Assembly: GCF_009741275.1 (NCBI RefSeq)
Contig: NZ_WOWS01000002.1
Span: forward strand, 620,001-684,000
Source of the DNA: Winogradskyella endarachnes
Lineage (GTDB): Bacteria; Bacteroidota; Bacteroidia; Flavobacteriales; Flavobacteriaceae
Reading direction: 5' to 3'
Length of the DNA: 64,000 nucleotides
In this document: one piece after another, positions 8,240 through 15,867 of the stretch
Layout: every line of letters begins with the position of its first letter
Numbering within the stretch: position 1 is the first letter of the stretch
Notes under the pieces: generated by a model
What the model was told of the DNA's origin: nothing
Database searches by the model: none
Seen by the model: the letters and a program-made list of their open reading frames with translations, nothing else
Position numbers and translations under genes: made by a program

Positions 8240-9472
8240 ATGAAACAAAAATTACTGGTTATTGGTTTTGTTTGGCCAGAACCCAAAAGTTCTGCAGCTG
8301 GTAGCAGAATGTTGCAATTAATTACCCAATTTCAGCAACAAGGATATGAGGTAACTTTTGCATCTGCGGCAAAGACATCTGCTAATACATTCAATTTAGA
8401 TAGCATTAATGTATTAACCCAATTTATTGTTTTAAACGATGCTTCTTTTGATGCTTTTATAAAAAACTTGAATCCTAATGTGGTGTTGTTTGATCGTTTT
8501 ATGACCGAAGAACAATACGGTTGGCGCGTCGCAGAACATTGCGCTGATGCATTACGAGTTTTAGATACCGAAGATTTTCATGGATTGAGGAAGGCTAGGG
8601 AAGTAGCGTTAAAACAAAATGAAACTGTTTCTATTTCACATTTACAAAATGAGATTACCAAACGCGAAATTGCTAGTATTTACCGATGCGATTTAAGTTT
8701 AATGATTTCTGAAGCCGAAATTGAAATTTTAACGGAACACTTTAAAATAGATAGAAGCTTACTGTATTATCTACCATTTTTATTAGAACCAATTCAACCA
8801 GAACCCATTAATCTATTGCCAAAGTTTGAAGCAAGACAACATTTTGTAACCATTGGTAATTTTTTACATGCACCTAATTATGATGCTGTTTTGTATTTAA
8901 AACAAACAATTTGGCCCTTAATTAGAAAACAATTACCAAAAACCGAATTACATATTTATGGTGCTTATGAAGCTCAAAAAGTTACGCAACTCAATAATAA
9001 AAAAGAAGGTTTTATAATAAAAGGATTTGCGGAAGATGTAAATGTGGTGATGCAAAACGCTAAAGTATGTTTAGCAGCTTTACGCTTTGGAGCAGGACTT
9101 AAAGGAAAATTGGTAGATGCCATGCAGAATGGAACACCTTGCGTTATGACAGCAATTGCAGCAGAAGGCATGTTTGGTGATTTAGAACCAAATGGATGTA
9201 TTAAAGACTCACCAGAAACTTTTGCAAAACAAGCTATTGAACTTTATAAAATTGAAGAATTTTGGCAACAGAAACAACAAAATGGTTTTGAAGTTTTGAA
9301 ACAACGATTTAATCGCTTAGATTTTGAAACTGATTTTACTGCGCATATAAATGGACTTTCTTCAAACTTAAAATCTCATCGCGAACAGAATTTTATTGGT
9401 CAATTGTTGATGCATCAAAGTATGCAAAGTACTAAGTATATGAGTAAGTGGATAGAGGCTAAGAATGGGTGA
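8240..9472 (+). CDS. Glycosyltransferase family 4-like protein
   Basis: 410 residues, cytoplasmic, GT-B fold. The N-terminal domain opens with LLVIGFVWPEPKSSAAGSRM, the acceptor-side start common in GT4-like enzymes. The C-terminal donor domain has HFVTIGNFLHAPNYDAVLYL, LRFGAGLKGKLVDAMQNGTP and AIAAEGMFGDLEPN, where the Glu of AEGM fits the nucleotide-sugar-binding position. It probably transfers a sugar to a cell-surface glycan or other acceptor, but donor and acceptor cannot be read from sequence. It stands alone, not in a polysaccharide cluster. Confidence 0.85.
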   Translation: MKQKLLVIGFVWPEPKSSAAGSRMLQLITQFQQQGYEVTFASAAKTSANTFNLDSINVLTQFIVLNDASFDAFIKNLNPNVVLFDRFMTEEQYGWRVAEHCADALRVLDTEDFHGLRKAREVALKQNETVSISHLQNEITKREIASIYRCDLSLMISEAEIEILTEHFKIDRSLLYYLPFLLEPIQPEPINLLPKFEARQHFVTIGNFLHAPNYDAVLYLKQTIWPLIRKQLPKTELHIYGAYEAQKVTQLNNKKEGFIIKGFAEDVNVVMQNAKVCLAALRFGAGLKGKLVDAMQNGTPCVMTAIAAEGMFGDLEPNGCIKDSPETFAKQAIELYKIEEFWQQKQQNGFEVLKQRFNRLDFETDFTAHINGLSSNLKSHREQNFIGQLLMHQSMQSTKYMSKWIEAKNG

Positions 9473-9499
9473 TTTTTTTTAATTGTGTCTAATAGTCTT

Positions 9500-9609
9500 G
9501 TATAACCGCCAGTTACGGGTTAATTTGTAATTGTTTTCGGTTTGGCACAAGCCGTAGTAATTCCTTTTGAATTAGGACGTAGTAGAATCCGTCGTAATTG
9601 CGGTTGTAC
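9500..9609. repeat. Long imperfect inverted repeat, attC-like in layout
   Basis: The outer arms GTATAACCGCCAGTTAC (9500-9516) and GTAATTGCGGTTGTAC (9594-9609) are inverted and nearly identical. Between them are smaller inverted segments around AATTCCTTTTGAATT. This can fold as a single long hairpin directly after the stop of the lipoprotein gene at 9628. The organisation recalls integron attC sites or flavobacterial dispersed repeats, but the core GTTRRRY motif is not exact, so it is left as an unnamed structured repeat. Confidence 0.5.
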
Positions 9610-9627
9610 ATTGTAGTAAGTAGTTTT

Positions 9628-10035
9628 TTATTCAGATTCAGTTTGGTTAATTAATTCCATTTGATTTTTAATATGTTCAGATAAAAATTCTTTTTCTTTA
9701 GTATTTAAGTTTTCTAAAATTCCAACTCGTCCATAAAAGCTAACATTTTCGTCGTCCTTATGTACTAATACTATTAGAGGAAATCCAGTTTTCGCCTCAA
9801 ACATTTCCAAGTCATTTTCCATTCCAGATATCGGATTTTCACGGTCTAAGAAATATTTAAATCTAATATTTTTTTCAGTAGGACTATCAAAAGGGTCGCT
9901 TGTTAGACTTGCTGATTCTATGAAACCTTGCACTTCATAAAAGTCAGACTCATTATAATCAGAATATCGTTTTTCGGACTTGCAAGATGAAAGTCCGAAA
10001 CTTAATGCTATCAATATAGTTAACGTTTTTCTCAA
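9628..10035 (-). CDS. Small lipoprotein of unknown function
   Basis: 135 residues from a TTG start at 10035, chosen because it gives a standard lipoprotein signal (RKTLTILIALSFGLSSC). An ATG at 10068 in the same frame adds 11 residues that spoil the signal. The mature part (about 115 residues) is acidic, with FYEVQGFIESASLTS and FPLIVLVHKDDENVSFYGRV; no family recognised. It is alone between a structured repeat on its 3' side and a GTTAGGC-containing segment on its 5' side, which looks like a mobile gene cassette. Confidence 0.65.
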   Translation of the reverse strand: MRKTLTILIALSFGLSSCKSEKRYSDYNESDFYEVQGFIESASLTSDPFDSPTEKNIRFKYFLDRENPISGMENDLEMFEAKTGFPLIVLVHKDDENVSFYGRVGILENLNTKEKEFLSEHIKNQMELINQTESE

Positions 10036-10151
10036 ATTTCCGTTAATGGTTAGATGATATAAAAGCATTTCAATGTTTTATATCATACGTTAAACGAAGT
10101 TAGGCTTTTAAATGTACAATGTCAAGCACAAAATTTCTTACTAATAGTAAA

Positions 10152-11018
10152 TTAATTGGAGTAAAATATCTTCTCGAACCTTTTTGGTAATTCGCTTTTA
10201 AGATTTATATTTTCCTTAGTAAAGGGATGAGTAAATTCTAATGCACATGCATGTAAATACATGCCTTTTCCATGCAATATTAAATCTTTTATGCCATAAT
10301 CTTTATCCCCTAAAATAGGATTTCCAAGTTGAGATAAATGAATTCTTAATTGATGTCTTCGACCTGTTTGTGGTTCTAATTTAACCAGATTAAGTTTGGC
10401 GAATCTTGGAGAAGAAACAGTTTTAATGACTTTGTATTGAGATGTTGCTGATTTCCCGTCTATGCTAGAAGTAATGATGTCTTCTGTATTTGGCATATTT
10501 CCTATGGTTACAGCAAAATATGTTTTTCTAATTTGTTTAGTTTCAAACAATTTATTTAATGTTCTTATGCTAGTGCTTGTTTTTCCTGTGAGTAAAATTC
10601 CTGTAGTAGCATAATCTAAACGATGTACAGGTTGAGGTTTTGTAGCATCTGGTAAAGAGCTGGGTTCTAAATTTTGAATTAACGCATTCGCAATTGTTTT
10701 AAAATGATTACCGCTTACCAAAATACCAGCTGGTTTATGTATAACGGCTAAATAATCATCTTCAAATATAACATTGAGTTTAAAATTGAATTTTTTATGA
10801 GAACTCACTTGTTTTGGTAAAGTTAATACAATGGTTTCTCCACCAGATATATAAGTTGCAGTAGATGCAATTTTACCGTTAACGGTAATATAATTTTTTT
10901 TTAGAGCTTTCTTTAATGCAGATTTTGTTGGGAAAGCATCAAAAATGCCAACACCATAGTCTTGAAGACGAGTAGGTGTGCTTTGTTCGGGAACAATATG
11001 TGTTATGATCTGTGTAAT
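10152..11018 (-). CDS. RluA-family pseudouridine synthase with S4 domain, non-canonical start
   Basis: The frame is open from 11030 down to 10152 (about 288 codons) but contains no ATG; the first GTG (10808) would cut away an S4 RNA-binding domain clearly present upstream (TRLQDYGVGIFDAFPTKSAL, NYITVNGKIASTATYISGG). The catalytic domain has PVHRLDYATTGILLTGKT with the active Asp, and PQTGRRHQLRIHLSQLGNPI. It converts uridine to pseudouridine in rRNA or tRNA; the site is unknown. The start shown is an ATT at 11018, a guess; loss of the start codon or a sequencing error is possible. A terminator lies just upstream, leaving almost no leader. Confidence 0.75.
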   Translation of the reverse strand: MTQIITHIVPEQSTPTRLQDYGVGIFDAFPTKSALKKALKKNYITVNGKIASTATYISGGETIVLTLPKQVSSHKKFNFKLNVIFEDDYLAVIHKPAGILVSGNHFKTIANALIQNLEPSSLPDATKPQPVHRLDYATTGILLTGKTSTSIRTLNKLFETKQIRKTYFAVTIGNMPNTEDIITSSIDGKSATSQYKVIKTVSSPRFAKLNLVKLEPQTGRRHQLRIHLSQLGNPILGDKDYGIKDLILHGKGMYLHACALEFTHPFTKENINLKSELPKRFEKIFYSN

Positions 11019-11063
11019 AGATTGTAGAAATTAAAATAGTCTAGCACGAATTTAATTTAAAAT

Positions 11064-11097
11064 AAAAAAAGCCATTAAGAAATTTAATGACTTTTTT
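11064..11097. terminator. Bidirectional intrinsic terminator
   Basis: AAAAAAG-C-CATTAA pairs with TTAATG-A-CTTTTTT around a GAAAT loop (one internal C/A mismatch), with A and T runs on both sides. It separates the minus-strand gene ending at 11210 from the pseudouridine synthase that starts just beyond it. The remaining 11098-11209 holds no gene; AGATACAA and TTGTATCT form a loose inverted repeat there. Confidence 0.75.
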
Positions 11098-11209
11098 CGA
11101 AACAAAAACAAACTATTAATCAACTATTCTTTTAGATACAACTGTTTCACTTAAATGAATTTAGTTAACATTTGTATCTGGCATGCGTATTCTAATTTTC
11201 CTTTTTCAA

Positions 11210-12058
11210 TTATTTTTTAAAAATCGCTTCTTTTAAACCATTATTAAACTTTATGTTTGTCCAGTTTACGGAAATCCAAGGTTGGTCAGTTACTTCAGCT
11301 TCCCAATTAGAAGATTTGTATTTTCGTTTGGTTGGTATTAAAATTCCTTCAATGTCTTCGTATTCTACTTTCATAAGAAACGGAACTTCCATTTTGCCAA
11401 AATCTGCTACTGTAAATAAAAATTGGTCAACTAAACCTGTGTTTTTATTAATGTATAATTGGTAAATATCAGTAGGTTTATTATCTGTAGATGTAAATGA
11501 TACTTTTACAATATCGTAAACAATACTATCTATTGTTTTATCACCTAAATACTCGTAAATGACACCTGGATCTAACAATTTTGGCATCATTGCAAACCAA
11601 TAAAAATTTGTTGGTCTATTAAAAGCTACACGTTTTAAGGCTGCTTCATCTTCTATAATAGTTCCGTTGTTTTTAAGCCAGAATTCAGAACCATCATAAC
11701 CTTGTTCTATTAAACCTTCTAGTTGAGGAAGTGTTCTTTGGTGTTGGCTATAAGCGCCATAGGATAATTCGCCATTAAAAATATATTTTTCGGTAGAGAT
11801 ATCTATTTCACCTTTTGGTGTTTTATAAGTATAGGTGTAAACAACATCTTTTTTATTAAGAAGGGTTTGGTAGTTTCCTGTTTTTTGTGTGAGGTTGTAA
11901 ACCAGCTCATGACCTTTATTTTTAAAAGTCATAGGCTCTGTTTTAACAGCTTCAGTGTTATCTACTTCTTTTGTGGTTTTGTCAGTAGGTGTTTTTTTAG
12001 TCTCATTACAAGACATTAAAATAATACAAAGTAAGAGTGTAAAGATGTTGGCTTTCAT
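11210..12058 (-). CDS. Lipoprotein, DUF6503-like
   Basis: 282 residues from ATG 12058 (MKANIFTLLLCIILMSC), preferred over an upstream ATG at 12109 because it starts the lipoprotein signal directly. The mature protein has a threonine/lysine-rich linker (to about residue 45) and a beta-rich domain (GHELVYNLTQKTGNYQTLL, TYTYKTPKGEIDISTEKYIF, VDQFLFTVADFGKME) resembling DUF6503 and, in outline, LolA/LolB-like half barrels. Function unknown. It begins 35 bases after the SDR gene and probably belongs to the HAD-SDR transcription unit. Confidence 0.7.
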   Translation of the reverse strand: MKANIFTLLLCIILMSCNETKKTPTDKTTKEVDNTEAVKTEPMTFKNKGHELVYNLTQKTGNYQTLLNKKDVVYTYTYKTPKGEIDISTEKYIFNGELSYGAYSQHQRTLPQLEGLIEQGYDGSEFWLKNNGTIIEDEAALKRVAFNRPTNFYWFAMMPKLLDPGVIYEYLGDKTIDSIVYDIVKVSFTSTDNKPTDIYQLYINKNTGLVDQFLFTVADFGKMEVPFLMKVEYEDIEGILIPTKRKYKSSNWEAEVTDQPWISVNWTNIKFNNGLKEAIFKK

Positions 12059-12092
12059 ATGTTTTTTATAAGTTGAATTTTGTTTTATTTTT

Positions 12093-12830
12093 TTAAATGA
12101 GTGCACCATTTGCGCCTACAACTTGACCAGAAATCCATTTAGAATCATCGCTTGCTAAAAACACAGCAATTTTGGCAATATCTATAGGTTTGGCTAAGCG
12201 GTTAAAGGCGTTCATACTGCTTAATTTATCAATAAATTCTTGTGATTTTCCGTTTAGAAACAATTCTGTTTCTGTGGCACCAGGTGCCAAGGCGTTTACT
12301 GAAATTCCTCTTCCTACTTCTTTAGAGAATACTCGTGTCATTTGCTCAACTGCAGCTTTAGAAGCAGAGTAGAGTGCATAGGTTGGAAACATTAATTTTA
12401 CAGTACTCGATGAAATATTAATAATATTTCCATTATCAGATAATTTATGAAATGCTTCTTGCAACGTATTAAAAACACCTTTTACATTTACATTAAATTG
12501 ATTAGTGAAATCGTCTTCAGTATTATCTTTTATGGCTTTAGATATCATTATGCCAGCATTGTTAATTAAAACATCAATGCGGCCATACGTAGAAATGGTT
12601 TTATCAAATAAATCTGTGACTTCGGTTTTGTTACTAACATCTGCTTTTATGGCTAATGCTTTACCTCCTTCGTTAATAATAGTTTCAACAGTTTCTTCTG
12701 CTTCTAACTTACTATTAGAATAATTTACAATTACCGTTGCTCCATTTTTAGCTAATTGTATAGCGATTTCTCTGCCAATACCTCGAGAAGCACCTGTAAC
12801 AATAATAACTTTGTTTTCTAATGTTTTCAT
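12093..12830 (-). CDS. Short-chain dehydrogenase/reductase (SDR), FabG-like
   Basis: 245 residues from ATG 12830 (MKTLENKVIIVTGASRGIG), only 4 bases after the HAD stop. Classical SDR motifs are present: TGASRGIG for NAD(P), NNAG, the catalytic Ser in NISSST and YSASK, and a C-terminal WISGQVVGANGA. An NAD(P)H-dependent carbonyl reductase; the substrate is unknown. Middle gene of a TetR-controlled operon behind the periplasmic HAD hydrolase. FabG itself is unlikely because of the context. Confidence 0.9.
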   Translation of the reverse strand: MKTLENKVIIVTGASRGIGREIAIQLAKNGATVIVNYSNSKLEAEETVETIINEGGKALAIKADVSNKTEVTDLFDKTISTYGRIDVLINNAGIMISKAIKDNTEDDFTNQFNVNVKGVFNTLQEAFHKLSDNGNIINISSSTVKLMFPTYALYSASKAAVEQMTRVFSKEVGRGISVNALAPGATETELFLNGKSQEFIDKLSSMNAFNRLAKPIDIAKIAVFLASDDSKWISGQVVGANGALI

Positions 12831-12834
12831 GAGT

Positions 12835-13635
12835 TTATTTAAGTGCAATTAAGCGTTCTGCAATTAGTTTTAAATTAGGTTCGGCAATTTCTGGAGTAGG
12901 TGCAAGTGGATACTGTTGTGCACCAGGTCGACTTACAAAAGCACCTCTCCAGTTTGCCCATAATGCGCCAGCGATGTCCCAACCGTGTGCAGCGACTAAT
13001 AGACATTCGTTAGAATTTACTCCCATTTTCCTGGCCGCCCAATCATAGGCGTCTGTATGAGGTTTATATTTTCCTATATCTTCAATGCTTAAACGTTTGT
13101 CAAAATAATCTAACAAACCAGCATTTTTAAATTGAGTTTCTACTCCAATATTAGATGAATTTGTAAAAGATACTAAGGTGTAGCCTGCCTTTTTTAAGTC
13201 TGATAATGCTTGTTTAACTTCTGGATGTGCCGGAATTGAGCGTAATGGACCTAATATAGCTTCTCTACCTTCTTCTTCAGATAATGTTATGCCGTGATTA
13301 GCTGCTACCATCTGTAGTGCTGCCGATCCTATAATCCCAAAATCATTGTACTGTCTACCAACTGTAGATACTAGAGAATATTGTAGCATAGTGGTAAACC
13401 ATAATGGTAATAAATCGCTTCGGTTTCCTAGAACTTTGCCAACACTTTCTTTCATTGCTGTTAAGTCTAACAAAGTTTCATTAACATCGAAAAATAAAAC
13501 TTTAGGTCTAGTGGTTGTTTTGTTCATTTGTTTGTGGTCTTTATTGGATGTTGCAAATCCAAATTGTGGAATGGTAGCACTAGCTAAACCTAGCATTGCA
13601 GATTTTTTAATAAAATTTCTTCGGTTGTTATTCAT
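12835..13635 (-). CDS. Haloacid dehalogenase type II-like hydrolase with Tat-like signal
   Basis: 266 residues. The N-terminus NNRRNFIKKSAMLGLASATI has a twin-arginine motif and hydrophobic core, so export by Tat is likely. The HAD domain starts at about residue 44 with KVLFFDVNETLLDL (nucleophile Asp), then LVSFTNSS (motif II), KYKPHTDAY (motif III Lys) and AAHGWDIAGALWA, typical of L-2-haloacid dehalogenase types. It probably hydrolyses a carbon-halogen or ester bond in the periplasm. First gene of the operon; a palindromic operator lies 16 bases upstream. Confidence 0.85.
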   Translation of the reverse strand: MNNNRRNFIKKSAMLGLASATIPQFGFATSNKDHKQMNKTTTRPKVLFFDVNETLLDLTAMKESVGKVLGNRSDLLPLWFTTMLQYSLVSTVGRQYNDFGIIGSAALQMVAANHGITLSEEEGREAILGPLRSIPAHPEVKQALSDLKKAGYTLVSFTNSSNIGVETQFKNAGLLDYFDKRLSIEDIGKYKPHTDAYDWAARKMGVNSNECLLVAAHGWDIAGALWANWRGAFVSRPGAQQYPLAPTPEIAEPNLKLIAERLIALK

Positions 13636-13650
13636 GTTTTTTTTGTTTTT

Positions 13651-13672
13651 ACATACTATTCGGTATGTTTTG
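13651..13672. promoter_or_regulatory. TetR operator, copy 1 (HAD-SDR operon)
   Basis: ACATAC-tattcg-GTATGT followed by TTTG, in the 51-bp gap between the tetR stop and the HAD start. It matches the site at 14309-14330 in front of tetR at 17 of 22 positions. Confidence 0.65.
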
Positions 13673-13686
13673 TTTTAAAAAAAAAA

Positions 13687-14289
13687 CTATGCTTTTAGTT
13701 GATTAATGTATAATGAGAGACCTGTAATGTATTCATTTAAAATAGTATCATCATTATATAATTTTCTTATACCTCTAACGCCTTCAAAAGCACTTATTAA
13801 ATATATGGCAATTGCATTGCTTGAGAGCGATTTATTAATGGTGTTTTCTTTTTTTCCGCGTTCTAATAAATGAATTAAAGCAGCTTTCCATTCTTCAATA
13901 ATTCGTTTTAAGGCAATTTGGTAGGCCTCTTCTTTATCAGCAATCTCATTAATGAAATTATTCATAGGACATCCATGTTTCTTATCAAATAAAGAGAAGG
14001 ATTTTAAGCGTCTAGAAAAGGTGTTTTCTAAAATAGTTAATACATTTCCGTCTTCGTATAATGGTGTAATCATACCATCATAAACACGTTTTTGTAATTT
14101 AGAGCTAATTATTTCTAACCCTAAGGCTTTCTTGCTCTTATAGTGATGATAAAAAGCACCTTTAGTAAGGTTTGTTGCTTTCATTATTTTATCTACACTT
14201 GTAGACTCAAAACCATTTTTATAGAACAATTTGAAAGACTCGTCTAAAATTAGCTGTCTAGTAAGTTCGGATTTTTGTCTTTGTTCCAT
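13687..14289 (-). CDS. TetR/AcrR family transcriptional regulator
   Basis: 200 residues. N-terminal HTH at about 10-55: TRQLILDESFKLFYKNGFES, TSVDKIMKATNLTKGAFYHH, YKSKKAL. The C-terminal part is the helical ligand-binding domain (CPMNNFINEIADKEEAYQI). It lies directly upstream of the HAD-SDR operon on the same strand; similar palindromes precede both, so it probably represses itself and the operon, released by a small inducer. A TACATTTG -7 box lies 4-11 bases before the ATG, so the message may be leaderless. Confidence 0.93.
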   Translation of the reverse strand: MEQRQKSELTRQLILDESFKLFYKNGFESTSVDKIMKATNLTKGAFYHHYKSKKALGLEIISSKLQKRVYDGMITPLYEDGNVLTILENTFSRRLKSFSLFDKKHGCPMNNFINEIADKEEAYQIALKRIIEEWKAALIHLLERGKKENTINKSLSSNAIAIYLISAFEGVRGIRKLYNDDTILNEYITGLSLYINQLKA

Positions 14290-14293
14290 GTGT

Positions 14294-14330
14294 CAAATGT
14301 ATTATAAAAAATACTAATTAGTATGTTTTG
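14294..14330 (-). promoter_or_regulatory. tetR promoter with overlapping operator copy 2
   Basis: The -7 box TACATTTG (minus strand, 14294-14301) is followed upstream by the perfect palindrome ATACTAATTAGTAT (14311-14324) within a 22-base segment (14309-14330) like operator copy 1. The palindrome occupies the spacer between -7 and -33, a position that blocks polymerase. Confidence 0.65.
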
Positions 14331-14357
14331 TATTGTTAAAATAAGCTTAAAAAAATT

Positions 14358-14386
14358 TTGAAAAACAATTATGTAAAGTATATTTG
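14358..14386 (+). promoter_or_regulatory. Promoter of the membrane protein/XRE pair
   Basis: TTG (14358-14360), an 18-base spacer, then TATATTTG (14379-14386): a full match to the Bacteroidota TTG / TAnnTTTG promoter. The start codon is at 14435. Confidence 0.65.
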
Positions 14387-14434
14387 ACATATGGGAAAAT
14401 ATGTTTTCCTTTATATAAAGAAGATTTGTCAATT

Positions 14435-14884
14435 ATGAATACAGAGAAACTTATTAATTGCGAACGTAAAAACTTTCAGAAACTTATAAAATTTAGGTTA
14501 CCACATGGTTTTATGACTGTTGGTATTGCAATTGTAGTCTTATCAATTATTGGTATGTGCGTGCGAGCGTTTGCTTTAGAAGGCGACTTATTATGGCTAA
14601 AACAGTTGTTACAAAAAACACTTTTGGTAGGTATGTTAGTTATGTCTATGTCTAAGGACAAAGTAGAGGACGAGATGACTATTACTTTAAGAGCACAATC
14701 TTATGCCATTGCTTTTGTAGTTGGTGTGATCTATGCGCTAGTGATGCCATATGTAGAATACGGTGTTTCTAATGTGGTTCATTCTGGTGGCGAAGCGTTT
14801 AAAGACTTAGGCGATTTTCAGGTATTACTTTTTATGCTAATGATTCAGCTTTTGTTTTATCATAATTTAAAACGTTTTAGATAA
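14435..14884 (+). CDS. Multi-pass membrane protein paired with an XRE regulator
   Basis: 149 residues from ATG 14435 (MNTEKLINCERKNFQKLIKF); an ATG at 14384 sits inside the promoter and is rejected. Four hydrophobic stretches: TVGIAIVVLSIIGMCVRAF, LQKTLLVGMLVMSM, YAIAFVVGVIYALVMPYV and FQVLLFMLMIQLLFYHN. Its stop overlaps the start of the next gene by one base (TAATG), so the two are coupled. Small membrane proteins next to short YozG-like XRE regulators occur in many bacteria; function unknown. Confidence 0.75.
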   Translation: MNTEKLINCERKNFQKLIKFRLPHGFMTVGIAIVVLSIIGMCVRAFALEGDLLWLKQLLQKTLLVGMLVMSMSKDKVEDEMTITLRAQSYAIAFVVGVIYALVMPYVEYGVSNVVHSGGEAFKDLGDFQVLLFMLMIQLLFYHNLKRFR

Positions 14885-15087
14885 TGGAAAACACTATAAA
14901 GGTAGAACGCGCTATTTTAAATTTAACACAAGATGAATTGGCTAAGAAAATAGGTGTGTCTAGGCAAACCATAAACTCTATTGAAGCTAATCGTTATGTA
15001 CCATCAACGGTTTTAGCTTTAAAATTATCTCAACTTTTTAAGAAACCTGTAAATGATTTTTTTAAATTAAATGCTGATGACTATTAG
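14884..15087 (+). CDS. Short XRE-family HTH regulator (YozG-like)
   Basis: 67 residues, nearly all one HTH domain: ERAILNLTQDELAKKIGVS, RQTINSIEANRYVPSTVLAL, KLSQLFKKPVNDFF. This is the short, single-domain regulator type often found with a small membrane protein. It shares one base with the upstream gene. It probably regulates its own pair; no operator was identified. Confidence 0.88.
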   Translation: MENTIKVERAILNLTQDELAKKIGVSRQTINSIEANRYVPSTVLALKLSQLFKKPVNDFFKLNADDY

Positions 15088-15094
15088 AAATAAC

Positions 15095-15769
15095 TTATAA
15101 TAACTTAATGAGTTCTTGCATACCTTCTGTAGCAGATTTGGCAATTACGGTTACCATGTCTCCGCTGTTAATAGCTGGCTTTGGGTCTATGTAATAAATC
15201 GGAGTTTTGGCTTGCACATAATCTATTAAACTTGCCGCAGGATAAACTTGCATACTTGTGCCAATGATGATAAGAATATCTGCAGTGTTACAGATGTTAA
15301 TTGCGGTTTCAATCTTTGGTACTGCTTCACCAAACCAAACAATGTGTGGGCGTAATTGATGTCCTTTGTCACATAAGTCACCAATGTTTATATCTTCTGT
15401 CCAATCTCTAATGTCGTTCTCATTTCCTGTACTTCGTATTTTTCGTAATTCGCCGTGAAGATGCACTACATTTGTACTACCAGCACGTTCATGTAAATCA
15501 TCTACATTTTGTGTTACAATGGTTATTTTATACTTGTTTTCTAGTTCAGCCAAATCGAAGTGTGCTTGGTTAGGTTCAACCTCTTTTAACTGCTTGCGTC
15601 TTTCGTTATAAAAGTTTAAAACCAATTCTGGATTGCGCTCAAACCCTGCAGGTGAAGCTACTTCCATAACATCATGGCCTTCCCAAAGTCCGTCCGCATC
15701 TCTAAAGGTTTTTATTCCACTTTCGGCACTCATGCCTGCTCCTGTTAATACAACGATGTGTTTTTTCAT
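15095..15769 (-). CDS. cobB: Sir2-family NAD-dependent protein deacylase
   Basis: 224 residues. NAD motifs GAGMSAESGIKTFRDADGLW and TQNVDDLHERAGS, catalytic His in HLHGE, then LRPHIVWFGE and IIGTSMQVYPAASL. FYNERRKQL has the Tyr and Arg (YxxR) that mark class III sirtuins acting on succinyl- and malonyl-lysine. The segment that normally carries two Cys pairs for zinc (after HLHGE) has a single Cys (GDLCDKG), so structural zinc seems lost. Cytoplasmic, monocistronic and convergent with the XRE gene. Confidence 0.92.
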   Translation of the reverse strand: MKKHIVVLTGAGMSAESGIKTFRDADGLWEGHDVMEVASPAGFERNPELVLNFYNERRKQLKEVEPNQAHFDLAELENKYKITIVTQNVDDLHERAGSTNVVHLHGELRKIRSTGNENDIRDWTEDINIGDLCDKGHQLRPHIVWFGEAVPKIETAINICNTADILIIIGTSMQVYPAASLIDYVQAKTPIYYIDPKPAINSGDMVTVIAKSATEGMQELIKLL

Positions 15770-15835
15770 AGATTAAAAATAATTAATTTTGAGTTATTTT
15801 GACTGCACTTAGTGTTTCAATTAAAATTAATGGCT

Positions 15836-15863
15836 TTGCTCTAAAGGACATTTCTTATTTTTG
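15836..15863 (+). promoter_or_regulatory. Promoter of the TrmH-like gene, close to the start codon
   Basis: TTG (15836-15838), a 17-base spacer, then TATTTTTG (15856-15863). The ATG follows after 4 bases, so the transcript probably begins at or next to the start codon. Confidence 0.75.
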
Positions 15864-15867
15864 AATT

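Noticed and set aside
9500..9609. Calling the structured repeat an integron attC site
   Set aside because: The inverted arms fit in outline, but the core GTTRRRY and its partner are not exact and no integrase is in the window.
14250..14432. 60-codon minus-strand frame upstream of tetR
   Set aside because: It overlaps the tetR promoter and operator and the promoter of the divergent gene; no protein character.
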